The notes beneath the pieces are model-generated. The model did no database searches and was not told the DNA's origin. It worked only from the letters and a program-made list of their open reading frames with translations. The position numbers were made by a program, and so were the translations under genes. Positions 1-14,300 of a stretch of DNA of 64,000 bases are shown in pieces. Each line of letters begins with the position of its first letter. The stretch's first letter is position 1. Source of the DNA: Bubalus kerabau (Eukaryota > Chordata > Mammalia > Artiodactyla > Bovidae); assembly GCF_029407905.1 (NCBI RefSeq), contig NC_073645.1:53075001-53139000 (forward strand), given 5' to 3'.

Positions 1-123
1 GGCGCAGGCGGCCGGAGCAAGGGGGACAAGGCGGAGGTCCTCGCCGCCCTGCAGGCTGCCAACGAGGACCTGCGGGCCAAGCTCACTGAGATCCAGATCG
101 AGCTGCAGCAGGAAAAGAGCAAG
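1..123 (+). CDS. JAKMIP3: JAKMIP3 coding exon 1 (partial), N-terminus
   Basis: Frame 1 gives 41 codons running from a Gly/Ala/Arg/Ser-rich start through KGDKAE, the LQAANEDLRAKL segment and IQIELQQEKSK, then the donor gtgggc at 124. The initiator Met and a few residues lie left of the window; human JAKMIP3 starts only about four residues earlier. This is the start of the first coiled coil. The boundary is phase 0. Confidence 0.93.
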
Positions 124-3100
124 GTGGGCCCCCCAACCCCACCCCCACACCCAGCCCCCGCCCCGCCCCGCTCCCACCCCGCCTGCGTTGGTTTCTCCCT
201 TTGCTGAGAGTGTCTTAGAAGGTAAGTGAGACTTCCCTCGTTTGGGCTCAAGCCGTCCGGGGGGGCAGGAGCCCCCACCCCCTGCCCCCCACGGCCTTGG
301 CCCCTCCTTGGCGGATTAGTTTGAGAGGTGCTGGTTTCAGCCTCCTGAGCACGCAGGTTTCCGGACACCCGTGCGTCTGCCCTCTTGCTTCCAGGGTTGG
401 CGCCTACTGGGTGCATAGTATCACGCTGCCCACCCACGAGGCTTGACTGTTTTCAACCCGTGTTTTAACGAGACCTTCCCTAATAGATGGTAGCTCCCAA
501 CTCTGCAAGAACACACAGCCTTTCCGAACGCTGCGCTCGGGCGTCGCGGCAGTCTGGCTCCGGGCCGACCGTGTCTCGCTGTGCCGCAGGTCGGCCGTGT
601 GGAGAGGGAGAAGAACCAGGAGCTCAGGCAGGCGCGGGAGCACGAACAGCACAAGAGCGCCGTTCTGCTCACCGAGCTCAGGACCAAGCTGCACGAGGAG
701 AAGATGAAGGAGCTGCAGGCGCTGCGGGAGGCGCTGCTGCGGCAACACGAGGCCGAGCTGCTGCGCGTCATCAGGACCAAGGACAGCGAGAACCAGCGGC
801 TGCAGGCGCTGCTGCACGCCGTGCGCGACGGCGGCCCGGACAGGGCGCGCACCGTGCTGCTGTCTGAGGCCAAGGAGGAGGCCAAGAAGGGATTCGAGGT
901 GGAGAAGGTGAAGATGCAGCAGGAGATCTCGGAGCTGAAGGGCGCCAAGAGGCAGGTGGAGGAGGCGCTGACCCTGGTCATCCGCGCCGACAAGATCAAG
1001 GCCGCCGAGATCAGGAGCGTGTACCACCTGCACCAGGAGGAGATCTCCCGCATCAAGAAGGAGTGCGAGCGCGAGATCCGCCGGCTGGTACGTGCGCGCG
1101 GCCGGGGCGGGGGCGCGGGGCGGGGCGGGGCTGGTAAGGGGGGCTCAGAGGACGGGGCTCAGGGCGGGGCGGGGCGGGGCGGGGCTGGGGCGGGACTGGG
1201 AAGGGGCGGGGCGGGAGGGAAGGGGCGGGGAGGGGAGGGGCGGGGAGGGGCGGGGCGGGGCTGGGGAAGGGACGCATGGCGGCCGGGCAGGCGGGGCAGC
1301 GCTTTGTCTTTGCTCTCAGGCGGGTTGCGCCCGCACAGGGGCCCAGGGCGCCTCGCACCTCTGCTCTTGGTTTGAGGACTCCAGAGAGGCCAGGCTGCTG
1401 AAAACAGCAGGATGCGGTTCAGAACTCACCAGTCAGTGGCCCAGGGCCCAGGAAGCCGCAGTCCTCCCCGCTCCACCCCACCCAGCTTTCCTTCCCATTT
1501 CCAGCTTGGTCAGAACCAGACGCCCACGAGGGGGCCTCCCCCGTCCCCCAAAAGAGGGTTTATGAAAGGTCCCCCGTCTTGCAGCCCCAGGTTAAGCTCA
1601 AGGCATGCAGGGGCCAGTTGGATGACATAAGCTCCGGGTCCATAACCAGGAGGGTCTGCAGTTAGTGAGCTCCCTGGACCCAGAGAGGGGAGATCAGAGG
1701 CCTACAGGCAAGGGTCCCGCCCAGGGCCATCCCAGCGTTCCTGAGCTGTGCAGTCTGGGAAGGAGTGGGTCTTCGCAGGTCAGGAACTCTGTGCATCCCC
1801 TGGCTCCCAAGAGCAGCTTCCTGATGCTCCCGAGCCCCTGTGAGGAGAGGCTGTGGAGAGCGCTCAAAGGTTGTGGGGGGTTCCACTCGATTCTCCTCAT
1901 TCCTTGGAGCCTGGACCTCCTTGGCGACTGGGGGGAAATAAGCCCGTCAGTCCTGCCAGGCACTTCATCAGGACGCAGCTGGCTTTGCAGCTGGCCACAC
2001 TGGGGACCCCTGGATACCCCTTGGAGGGGTGCAGGCAGCTTTCCTCCAGCACGGCCGTGCACCCAGGCCCTCTCCCAGCCTCCTGGGCTTTTGGGTTCCA
2101 AAGACCACCGTATTGATTTCCCAGAAGCGTTGCGGTCACTCTGGACGCAGGGCACAGAACTGGGGGCTGTGGACAAGCACAGGCTGTCACGCTGTGCGTG
2201 CGGGGCCCAGACACCACCCCCCCCCCCGGTGGCCCCCTCCCCCTTTCCGGAATGTCTCCTGTTCCACACTCTCCCTTTCAACTCTGCATTCATCTCTGGG
2301 CCGTGTGTTGGCACCAGGTCAGCACCCACTGCCCAAATCCACACTCTCTCCATCACCTCGATTGGCCTCGGTGTTCATCGTGGAGGCTCATGGCCCGATT
2401 TCCTTAAGCACAGGGTCATGACAGAACCGACCGTAGTCCTCAACCTTGACCTGGGCTCCCCAGAGGGACCCACTTGCAGTTCTAGCTGATTCTTCCGAGT
2501 TTTATTCCAAACCCTCAGTATGTGCCTGCACCTCCCCTTCTTGATTCTCAGGTTTAGCTCTTCCTCTGTTTCCCCATTAGCCCCCCGCCCACCAAGTCCC
2601 ATTCTCAGCAGGACACACAGCACACCCCAGACAGGGAGGGCAGCTTTGCGGGGCCCCAGGGACCCCGGTGGGCCCGGCTGTGGCCCCAGGGAAGGGGCCA
2701 GGGCAGGTGCTGCCCCTGTGGGCGAGGGCCTCGGACGAGAGGGTGGCTCTGGGGGCACTCGGCCCAGTAGAGGAGCAGAGGGAGCAGGTGCCCAGACGCC
2801 CACTCCCCGGGCCCTTCCTGCTCTGGTTCCTGTGCCTGGGAGGTGGAGCACGAGCCAGGGAGAAGGCTGTCGGGACAGGCTTGCTGCTCCGTCGGGGCTG
2901 AAATGAACATTTACTGTTCGTGTTACACTTGCTCTGTGAACGTTCATGAAAGACTCACCGTGGCCCACAACCTCTCTTGTACACACTTTTGTTTTCCATC
3001 AAATTAATTTTTTCCATTTGCTTAATTTTCAAGTGAACGGGTGTTAAGTTGCTTTAATCGAGTCGAACTTTTTGCGACACCCCTGAATTTCTGGAGGAAG

Positions 3101-6100
3101 GAATCCCTGGTCAATACAGTAAAGCATTAGGAATCCTGCCCATGTCTGTGTTCTGAGACATCCTTCCTGGAGCGCTCGTTCTTCACATCTCCCCTGGACA
3201 GACTGGTTTCCTAAAGCAGCCCGAATCCTGAATTCCCTTTGTCACCAACCTGGGAAACCATCCCTCCCTCCTGTGTTAGACCCCTCCCTTACCTTCCTCT
3301 TTCTTGGATGAATGTTTCTCAACTGGGGGAAAGTATATTCTCGAATCGCTTTCTGGAGACAGAAGGAGGGAAATGTATTTTGTGAGACTTTGTGTGCATG
3401 GAGTTTTTAGTCTAATCACACTCGCAGTGGATGTTGTAATTCAGTGTGGTATTAGAGGTTGGAAAATTTTATTAGAATTTGAAGGGATTTCTGCATTGTC
3501 TTCTGACTCTGAGTGTTGGTCTTAAGAAACTATATGGTATTCTGATTCCTGGTCCTTCCTCATCCTTCCCCAGAAGTTATGGAACGCTGTCCCTGTGCTC
3601 GGAGCTTCACTGATTTAGGTTGATGTGTCTTTAGTGTAAGTATTGGTTCACCCAGCTTACCAGGCAGTCAGGAACACTTTCTAACTGGAAACTCATGTCT
3701 CTCGGCTCAGGAAAGCTTTGTTCTTCTGTCTGCTTCCTCTCCTTCTCCCTCTCTTCCTTCCAGAAACCCCATTAGCCAGACGTTGGGACATGGACTTGAT
3801 ACGCTGCTTCTCTTCTTTTTCTCTCCAGCCTTGGCTTTCAGTTCTACTTTCTAAGAAATGCCCTTGACTTTCTGATCTAACTTTTCTGCTTAATATTTTT
3901 GTTTCTGCCTTCATAATTTAATCCTCCAAATGTTTGTTCTCTGAAAGTTTGGTCATTCCCCTGTTACTCATAGATGTAACATCATCTTATTTCCCTGAGA
4001 ATAGTATAATACTTACATTTCTTATATAAGAAACGCAGCACTTACATTTATCTTACAGCTTTGTCTCTGTCCCTTCTTTGTCTGTCTACTTCAGAGCCTC
4101 TTTTGCCTCGTTTCATCCCAGCTGCTGTCTCTCATGTTGGAGGGTGTCCTTGAGTGACAAGGGCTTTACCTTAAGGTGAACTGGAAGAGATGCTGCCATT
4201 TTCTTGGGGACATTTTTCCTTTCATCTTTTTTTTTTTTTTTTTTTTTTTTGCCTTTTTCCACTGAGGAATTCAAGTCAGGGCACTAAGGCCAAAGAAAGA
4301 AATTTTAAAACATCAGATTGGAACGGAAGAAATAAAACTGTCTTCAGTGGGTGACATGACTTTGTAGGTAGAACACGCTAAGGAATTCCCCCAAATGAAC
4401 TGTTTAATGAGTTCAGCAAGATTTCAAAATACAGAAACAACATGCGAAACTCAGTCGTATTTTATATACAAGCAACAGTCCAAAATGAAACTTTTAAAAA
4501 TTCCACTCATAATGGCATAAAAAATACAATAAAAGATTTGGGAACAAGTTTAAAAAAGGCGTGCAAGGCTTGTACACTGAAAATGTGGGCACACAACACG
4601 GCTGAGAGCGACTGAGGATGAGCCAAGTGGAGAGGAGCTCCCTGTCCGTGGACGGGAGAACCAGGGTCCCTGCGGGGGCACTTCTCCCCAGATCAGCATG
4701 AAGAGTCACGCAGGGTCTGTGAGAGCCCGGAAGGCTGCTCTGCAGGCAGGGACGAGCTGCCTCTAACGTTTACACTAAAATGTGACTAAGTGTCTCCCCT
4801 CCTCCACGGGCTTTCTGTGTCCTCAGTGATGGTGCCTTGTGAGCTGAAGGTTTAGATTCTAGAACAGTCTGATTTATTAGGCTTTTTCTTTAGGGTTGGT
4901 GCTCATTGTGTCTTGTTTAAGAAATTCTTTTATTCTGAAGCATGAAGATTTATGTTTTTCAAAGTGTATAGTTTCATCTTCATGTACAAGTCAGCCCTGC
5001 TGCATCATGTGTGTGTGTGTCTGTGAGTGTGTGTGTATGAGTGTGTGTGTGTGAGATATGTAAGGCAGAGGCCCGCTTATATTTTTTTCCATATGGACAT
5101 ACAGTTGTTCTGGCAACTCTTTTTAAATTTTTTTGGCCATGGAGCATGGTGTGGAGAATCTTAGTTCCCACCCACTAACCCCCAATATAGGACCAAACCC
5201 ATGCCTCCTACAGTGGAAGCTCTGAGTTGTAACCACTGGACAGCCAGGAATGTCACATAACAGCTCTTAAAAAGACAATTTGCCCCCCAGTCCTCTGCCA
5301 TGCATTAACTATTCTTAAATGAGAGGGTGTTTTTCCATCATCTGTCCCATTTCAAGCCTATTTTATAGGAAACACTCCAGTCTTATCATCAGCTGAATTT
5401 CTGAGTAGCAAGTCCTCCCACTGTGTTCTTCTTGAAGATTCAGTCCTTCAGGCTTCCATGGAAACCTCAGAACCATTTTTCCTAAAAAAACATTGAAATT
5501 TTTATTGGAATCATAGCTAACTGTTAGAGGACAAATTGTAACAGAGGGTATAATCATGATGGTTGTAAAAATATGCACTGAATACATGTCAAAAATTTTA
5601 TTTAAATCAGTGACTTACGAGAAACAAGTAAATGCTACAACTGATTCGAACAAGGATTTGGTCAGAATTGGTTTCTGTTCCCTACCTGGCAAAGATCCTT
5701 TGCAAGGCCACAAACATCCGCTGGATCGTGGAAAAAGCAAGAGAGTTCCAGAAAAACATCTATTTCTGCTTTATTGACTATGCCAAAGCCTTGGACTGTG
5801 TGGATCACACTAAACTGTGGAAAATTCTGAAAGAGATGGGAATACCAGACCACCTGACCTGCCTCTTGAGAAATCTGTACTCAGGTCAGGAAGCAACATT
5901 TAGAACCGGACATGGAACAACAGACTGGTTCCAAATAGGAAAAGGAGTACGTCAAGGCTGTATATTATCACCCTGCTTATTTAACTTATATGCAGAGTAC
6001 ATCATGAGAAACGCTGGACTGGAAGAAGCACAAGCTGGAATCAAGATTGCCAGGAGAAATATCAATAACCTCAGATACGCAGATGACACCACCCTTATGG

Positions 6101-8342
6101 CAGAAAGTGAAGAAGAACTAAAGAGCCTCTTGATGAAAGTGAAAGAGGAGAGTGAAAAAGTTGGCTTAAAGCTCAACATTGAGAAAACGAAGATCATGGC
6201 ATCTGGTCCCATCACTATGGTAAATAGATGGGCAAACAGTGGAAACAGTGTCAGACTTTATTTTTTGGGCTTCAAAATCACTGCAGATTGTGATTGCATC
6301 CATGAAATTAAAAGATGCTTACTCCTTGGAAGGAAAGTTATGACCAACTTAGACAGCATATTCAAAAGCAGACACATTGCTTTACCAACAAAGGTCCGTC
6401 TAGTCAAGGCTATGGTTTTTCCAGTGGTCATGTATGGATGTGAGAGTTGGACTATAAGGAAAGCTGAGCACCGAAGAATTGATGCTTATGAACTGTGTTG
6501 TTGGAGCAGACTCTTGAGAGGCCCTTGGACTGCAAGGAGATCCAACCAGCCCATCCTAAAGGAGATCACTCCTGGGTGTTCATTGTAAGGACTGATGCTG
6601 AAGCTGAAACTCCAGTACTTTGGCCACCTGATGCGAAGAGCTGACTCATTGGAAAAAACCCTGATGCTGGGAAAGATTGAGGGCAAGAGGAGAAGGGAAC
6701 GACTGCCGGGGTCCAGCCCCGGTGGATCCAGGAAATTCGAAAGGGAGACGGCATCGGCGATCAGGAAACAATTGCTTAATTAAACGTTAATTAAGGATAT
6801 AAACAGTGGTTAAATAAGGATAGCTCAGTGAGGAAATTCAGTGGAGAAAAGAGGCTGAATAATTCAGCCAGAAGGTGAGAGAAAGAACGACATGGGGAGA
6901 CCAAGTTTCAGTGAACAAGGCCCGCACTTTATTTTCCAAAGTAGTTTTTATACCTTAAGTTATGCATAGAGGATAATGGAGGAAGGGGTAGTCATGCAGT
7001 AAGCCAGGCTTTCTTCCTGCAAACTTATCATATACAAAAGTTTAGGTGATTTGCATCATCTTCTGGCCTGGAGGCCTGTTAACATTTTAAGACCCTTTCT
7101 TCAGAAAACTTATTTTTCTCTAAAGGTGATTAGTCAAGCGCCACCCTCCAAAAGCATTAGATAAAGTTGCATTCCTATAGGGCAAAGGTGTGGTGGGCTA
7201 TAACAAGAAAAAGAATTAACTCAAGGGTCCCAGGTTACAAACATTAAAGCTACCACTTACACCAATCATATTAATCAATACACTGCCAGGGACACAGCAG
7301 GTAAGGGATATGGAGACTTAGCAGCAAACATTGGCCCAACAAGTGAAAAACCCTTCACCAATACAATTTCTAATCAATCTTTTAACTGCTCAAAAGAATC
7401 TGTATTTAAACAGTTTAGAACATCTCATGCCTCTCACAGTTGGGAGGCTCTGAGCAATCACATGTGGCCGGAAAAACCTATTCAGGCAGGCTAGAGGACT
7501 TCCAAAGGAGTTTGTAGGTTGAAACACCATCACACCCAGGAACTTTATTAACTGGAGCTGTAAGTTAATTCTTTTTTCAGAGAGAGGTAGTGGGGGACAG
7601 CCCCCCATAAATACGCCTTTGCGTATGCCGAGTCTCCTTCCTCATGACCTTTGTCATGGGTGGAGCTCCTGCTCCCAGCAGACAACAGAGGATGAGATGG
7701 TTGATTGGCATCACTGACTCAATGGACTTGAGTTTGAGTAAACTCCGGGAGTTGGGGATGGACAGGGAGGCCTGGCGTGTTGCAGTCCATGGGGCCACAA
7801 AGAGTTGGGCATGACTGAGCAACTGAACTGAACTGACCTGGAGGAAGCGTTTGCATTGCTAACAGTTTTCTCCAGGTAAACACCGGGAGAAAACACTCTC
7901 CTCAGAGTCATAGGATGGCCTAGTCACAGACGAAGGCAAGCACCTCTGTGGGATCAGGCAGCTTTCCAAGGCTCCAGCACTCCTAGAAAAGGAACTAATT
8001 TTGTGTTTTGCTTAGAGTCTTTTGCAGTTATTCCCTTTAGAATCCATAATCCTTGTGGGGAATCTCCTTTAGTTTCATGTATATGTGTGTATATGTATAT
8101 GTGTATATATTCACACACACACACACACGTACACATATGAGCTTCCCTGGTGGCTCAGATGGTAAAGAATCCACGTGCCAGTACAGGAGACCCAGGTTCA
8201 ATCCCTGGGTTGGGAAGATCCCCTGGAGAAGGAAATGGCAAGCCACTCCCGTATTCCTGCCTGGAAAATCCCATGGACAGAGGAGCGTGGCAGGCGACAG
8301 TCCATGGGGTCACAAAAGAGTTGGATACAACTGAGTGGCTAA

Positions 8343-8376
<34 letters not shown>

Positions 8377-11300
8377 TATACATGTATCACTGATGATATA
8401 CATGCCTGACAGCAAGAAGACTAGTGCTTCTTTTCTGAGAGGCCCACCCCTGCCCGAGGCCCACAGCTCCGCCTCCCTCTTAGTCCAGTGGGCAGGGAAC
8501 CGGGTGTAGCTCCCATTCCACCCACTGCACTTCCCGCCCCTTCCACCAGGCGTCGCTGTTGGAGGCCGGTCCTTGAGACGCTGCCCAGACAGGTATCAGG
8601 ACCCAGCGTCCCCGGCCCCACCTCCGTCCACCTCAGCCACTGTTCCCAAAGCCCAGTCATGTCACAGAATACACACGGTAATTTTTCCAGCTTTTCTGGG
8701 ATATACTTGACAAAGTTACATCGCTGTGTAGGTGTAAAGTGTACAGCATGGAGTCTGACTAACCCGTGCGGAAGTGACCACCTCCGTGAGTTTAGTTAGT
8801 ATCCACCACCTCACGTACAGGCAACAAGAGGAAAAGCCAAAATAAAATTTAAAAAATTTTTCCTTGTGATAAGAACTCTTAACATCTACTCTGCTAACAG
8901 CTTTCATATATATCAATATAAATCAGTGCTGTGTTTTTGTGCAATGTCAGCAAATTTGGAAAACTCAGCTGTGTCCACAGGACTGGAAAAGGTCAATCTT
9001 CTTTCCAATCTCAAAGAAGGGCGATGCCAAAGAATGTTCAAACTGCCGCACAACTGTGCTCATTTCACATGCTAGCAAGGTTATGCTCAAAATCCTCCAA
9101 GCTAGGCTTCAGCAGTACATGACCGAGAATTTCCAGATGGACCAGCTGGGTTTAAAAAAAGCAGTGGAAGCAGAGATCAAATTGCCAACCTTCAATGAAT
9201 CAAAAAGAAAGCAAAGGGATTCCAGAAAAGCATCTGCTTCTGCTTCATTCACTATGCTAAAGCCTTTGACTGTGGATCACAAAGAACTGTGGAAAATTCT
9301 TCAAGAGATGGGAATACCAGACCACCTTACCTGCCTCCTAAGAAACCTGTATATGGGTCAAGAAGCAACAGTTAGAACCAGATAAGGAAAAACAGACTGG
9401 TTCAAAATTGGGAAAAGAATATGACAAAGCTATATATTGTTACCCTGTTTATTTAACTCACATGCAGAGTACATCATGCGAAATGCCGGGCTGGCTGAAT
9501 CACAGCTGGAATCAAGATTGCCGGGAGAAACATCAACAACCTCAGATATTCAGATGACACCACCCTTATGGCAGAAAGTGAAGAAGAACTAAAGAGCCTC
9601 TTGATGAAAGTGAAAGAGGAGAGTGAAAAAGCTGGCTTAAAGCTCAACATTCGAAAAACTAAAATTATGTCCTCTGGTCCCATCACTTCATGATGAATAG
9701 ATGGGGAAAAAGTGAAGTAACTGGTTTTATTTTCTTGGGCTCCAAAATCACTGTGGATGGTGACTAAAGCCATGAAATTAAAAGGCGCTTGCTCCTTAGA
9801 AGAAGAGCTATGACCAACCTAGAAAGCATATTAAAAAGCAGAGACATCACTTTGCCAACAAAAAGTCTGTCTAGTCAAAGCTATGGTTTTTCCGGTAGTC
9901 ATGTATGGATGTGAGAGTTGGACCATAAGGAAAGCTGAGTGCTGAATAACTGATGCTTTTGAACTGTGGTGTTGGAGAAGACTCTTGAGAGTCCCTTGGA
10001 CTGCAAGGAGATCCAACCAGTCCATCCTAAAGGAAATCAGCCCTGAATATTCATTGGAAGGACTGATGCTGAAGCTGAAGCTCCAATACTTTGGCCACCT
10101 GATGCGAAGAACTGACTCATTGGAAAAGACCCTGATGCTGGGAAAGATTGAAGGCAGGAGGAGAAGGGGACGACAGAGGATGAGATGGTTGGATGGCATC
10201 ACCGACACAGTGGACATGGGTCTGAGAAGCTCCGGGAGATGGTGGAGGACAGGGAGGCCTCGTGTGCTGCGGTTCATGGGGTCACAGAGTGGGAAGTGAC
10301 AGCGACAGAAGAACAAGCAGTTTCATCCATCAGCTGGTGTAAAGACAACAAAAAGAAAAAAAAAATTTTTAAGAATTTTCCTTATGATGTGAACTCTTAG
10401 GAGCTACTCTGTTAACAGCTTCCTTATATATCAGTATAAATCAATGCTCTGTTTCTGTGCCATGTCAGCAAATAATGAAAAACACATGTGAAGTCTCAGC
10501 CGCAGGCCCAGCACACAGGAGGAGCTCGGAGAATGGGGGCCACAGCGAGTGCCAGTTCCCGCCTCCCGTGAGCCCCCTCCTCTCAGCCGATGGAGGCCCA
10601 GCACCTGCTCAGCCTTCCCGTTCAGGCTCCTGCTGGTGGGAGCGTCCTGGCCCTGGACCTGGCAGTGAATTCAGGTTGACACCCGGCCCCACCGTGTGAA
10701 CACATCTGGGGTGACTTTGGGGAGATGGGACGGTCTCGGCTGGAGTTGGGGTGCTGGGGGATTTTCAGAAGGGAGGTTGGAAAGGGGGGAGTGGAGGCAA
10801 AAGTGGCAGATGGAGGACGTGGTCCAGAGGCCGGCCGGGGTCAGGCGTGGCCTGGAGGGGGAGCGGGCTGTGCGGGGCCAGTGGGGGTCAGGGGGCTTAG
10901 GGCCAGAGGAGGGGCATGGGCCCAGAGCCGAGAACGACGGCTGCACGGTGAGGTCCACTGACTCCTCGCTGGGGGTGACCGTGCTGACAGGGGTCTCAGG
11001 GCCCCCCCGTGGAGAGACCTGGCTGTGACCACCTCGGACGATGTTTGATAATCGCAGTTCCTTACAGCCATCAAGCCAAGCATTGGTATCTCCCAGGCTA
11101 TGGCACGGGCCCTCCCGGGGGGTGGTGACAATTTCCCTGGACCTGGGAGGAGGGTCCGTGGCTCTGAGAGGTCAGGGGTCAACTGGTGCTCCATGGAGCA
11201 GTGGCCTGTGGGACACGCCGTCCCCTCCTCCCCATCCCTGGCACTGCCCAGCGCTGGACTCAGAACCCGGCGTGTGAGGGCACTTGCAGCCAGGAGCAGC

Positions 11301-14300
11301 TGTGCAGCAGCCAGTGCGCACACAGGGCTGCAGCCGAGTAAGGGGGAGCCCGGGAGCCCAGCTGTGGCCCAGCCCAAGGACGGAGCATGGTGGTCGGGGG
11401 CCGCCTGAACGGGAAGCCAAGGAGCATGAAGGGAGGTCTGGGCCTCCATGTCCACGAGCTGCCGGCACCCCGAGCACAGGGGCTCTGCTCAGCATGATGC
11501 TGGTGTGTTTGCGTTTGGCCAACCTGGGGCTGAATTCCTGCACGTGGGAGCAGGGACCCGGCCTGGACAGCTGTGCAGGCAGCTGGCCCGGTAGGGAGGG
11601 GTCCAGAGAGAGTGGACCTCAACACACAGCAGCCACTTTGTGAAGAACGTGACAACCCCCAAGTGGCCAAAAGCAAGAGGATCTCAGGCAGCAGCGTGTC
11701 CACTGTGGCTGGCCTTTCGGGCTGGGTCCCACCTGCTAATCCGAGCCGCTCTGACCCTCACCCTGGGGCTCTGGCCTGTTTGGGGTCTTCTGAGGTGCAG
11801 CTCACAGGGTCCAAAGGGGAGGCTGTGGTCATCTGTGGCCACGTCACAGAGCCAGCAGACAGTGGGCTGGCCCTGGTGAGGTTGAGGCTGAGCCCCTGCA
11901 GGACCAGGCGTGGGCAGGAGCGGGATGACTGGGCGGAGCCAGGCCAGCTGTGGACAATTAGGTCCCTGTTTTGACCCCAGGACGCTGGGTGCTGGCCAGA
12001 GGTGAGGGCACAGAAGTCTCAGACAGAAGATGCGTGGAGGGTGGGAACAGGCAGCCGGCCGGTACATCCAGACAGAACCCGGGAGGCCAGCTGGGCTGCA
12101 AGCTGGCCCCTCCTGAGGAAGGGACTCCCTGGGGCTTCTCCCTGAGGGCTCACATCAGAGCATCTGTGGGACCTTAGGAGGTGACACCCCAAGTGAGGCC
12201 ACGCCCGCTGTTCTTGCGGCCCCCACAGCTCTGCGGCCTAGCTCCCTGGACTTTATAGAAGGGGGTCTGGACCCTCAGGTGGCCCTGGACAGCTGCATGG
12301 TGTCCCAGGAGAGCTCAGTCTGGGGTGGGGGGTGGCTCCTATCAAAGTGGAAGCCAAGCAGCCGTCCACTCTGACATCCTCGCCGAGCTCAGGCACGTGC
12401 CCTGCATCCCACCCACACTGGGCTGCTGACCCGCTCTGAGGACCGGGCTGCCTGCTGCAGGCGGGGAGGGGGTGGACTCAGCCCAGGAGCAGCTTCGGGC
12501 ACCTTCGAGCTGTGCCGTTCTGGAATCAGGAGGGGATGTCTGTCGGGCACTCACTAAATTACCAGCTCAGACGGCTACTAACAATCCTATAAACCCAAAA
12601 AGGACGGGCAAAACCAGGCGCTGCCTCACACTCCGCTGTTTGTTCACTCTCTGGGGAGCGGGCCTCCCGGGGCAGGCATGAGCTCACCTGTCCAGAGCGG
12701 GGAGGGAGGGTCCCCGGGGGCGGCTGCCGTTCTGGGCTTGATGGTGACCCCTGATGGGCGTCGTGAGGCATAGGAGCTGGAGGGGGCCTCAGCTCAGGGG
12801 ACGGTGGTTAGGCCATGCCAGTGCGCCTCACGCCACCCAGCGCTGCTAAGCGTGAGTCCCAGGCCCCCCTGCTTCTGTGCACCCACTCTGAGCCTGCTCC
12901 GTGCTGGGGGTGGGGTGATGGTCTGAGAAGGGCGCCCTCTCCCCCAGGCAGGAGCAGTGCTCCTGCCTCAGCGTCCTCCTGTGCCCCCTTCTCTCGGGAC
13001 CCATTGTCCCAGGGACCCCCGGGTTTTCATACCCATGCAACAGGGAGTGGGGCTGGGGGAGGCGGGCAGCCCCTGTGGAAGCGGGCAGCCTCCAGCAAGC
13101 ACTCTGAATCTTGCTCTTGGTATCCGGGGATGCATGGGAGTGGCGAGATCTGATTCCCTGGCTGTGTTGCGGGGCCGGGGATGGGGGCACGAGTAGACAT
13201 GGGAGGCCAGCTGGAAGCCGCTGCTGCGGTCCGGGTGAGGGCAGGTGGCTGGGGCCGACTGACTTGTCCTGATCGACTCCGTGTCAGCTTTGAAAGCCCC
13301 CGTCCTGGGCTCCAGGGAGGACAGGGTCCACTGGGTATGGACGTGGGTGTGGCTGGCAAAACAGGCAGAGATGGGGCATGACCCCCGCTCTCTGCAGCCC
13401 AGCCCTCCAGGAGGGTCAAGGCGTGACCCCCGCTCTCTGCAGCCCGGCCCTCCAGGAGGGTCAAGACATGACCCCCGCTCTCTGCAGCCCGGCCCTCCAG
13501 GAGGGTCAAGGCGTGACCCCCGCTCTCTGCAGCCCAGCCCTCCAGGACCCCATGGCCCCGACTGGGCACAGCAGGAAGACCTGCAGGAAGGGGGCCATGT
13601 GTGCAGGGTTGCAGCCCCCAGAGGCAGGGCTGCCCGCTGAGCCATCCCTGGCTGTCCCGTTACCTAGGTTTGAATTTGTGCCCCTAGCTGGAAGCAGCCT
13701 CCAGAGTGAGGTGGGGGGCCTCTCGTGGCAAAGGGCGTCCCCCCCTCAGCTGTCCGACCCCACCACGCACCCACCCGAGCCTCCTCCACAGACAGGCCTC
13801 TGAGTCCAAACAGCAGGACCAAGAGATGCGGGAACGTGCCCCAGGTTGAGACCCTCGGCATTCAGGCACTAAGAGGCGCTGAGCACGAGGCCCCTGCGGA
13901 CACTGATCTCAGAGGCGTTTTCATCCTCAGAGATCCAGCCCCGCCCTCGGCGGAAGCCGGCGCACATCCCACTGGGGCGGATCCCGAAGCTCCACGTCTG
14001 GCTTGACCATGCTACGTGGCGCGTGTGATGACTTCTTCTGGAAGTCAGCTTTCTGGTCTAAACCGTCTGCTGAAATCACTGATTTGAGAGGGACTGTGTG
14101 TGGAGACCCTTGCTTTCATGCTTCCTGATGAAGGAACAGAGATGTTTCCAAGGTGTCTGTGCAAGGGGCTAAATGTGAGACCAGCCGCGTATTAACGGGG
14201 CTGTGTTTTCACCAGCCTGTTGGTTTCTGCTAACTGACCGGGCTTCCTCTCTCCACTTTGCCCTGTGCTCCGGGCAATGGGGGTTTAGCGACTTAAGGTT

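Noticed and set aside
1098..1273. Internal JAKMIP3 promoter from dense GC boxes
   Set aside because: Could not be separated from a low-complexity G-rich array next to a donor; no initiator or transcript evidence.
5632..6588. Reverse transcriptase open frame as a host gene or active element
   Set aside because: It is a 5'-truncated BovB lacking endonuclease, with a stop at 6,586 and an LTR inserted in its 3' part.
6704..7680. Complete provirus
   Set aside because: Only one LTR-like block, no internal gag/pol/env region and no second LTR nearby.
13379..13545. CRISPR-like regularly spaced repeats
   Set aside because: Simple 45-bp head-to-tail tandem without unique spacers, in a mammalian intron.
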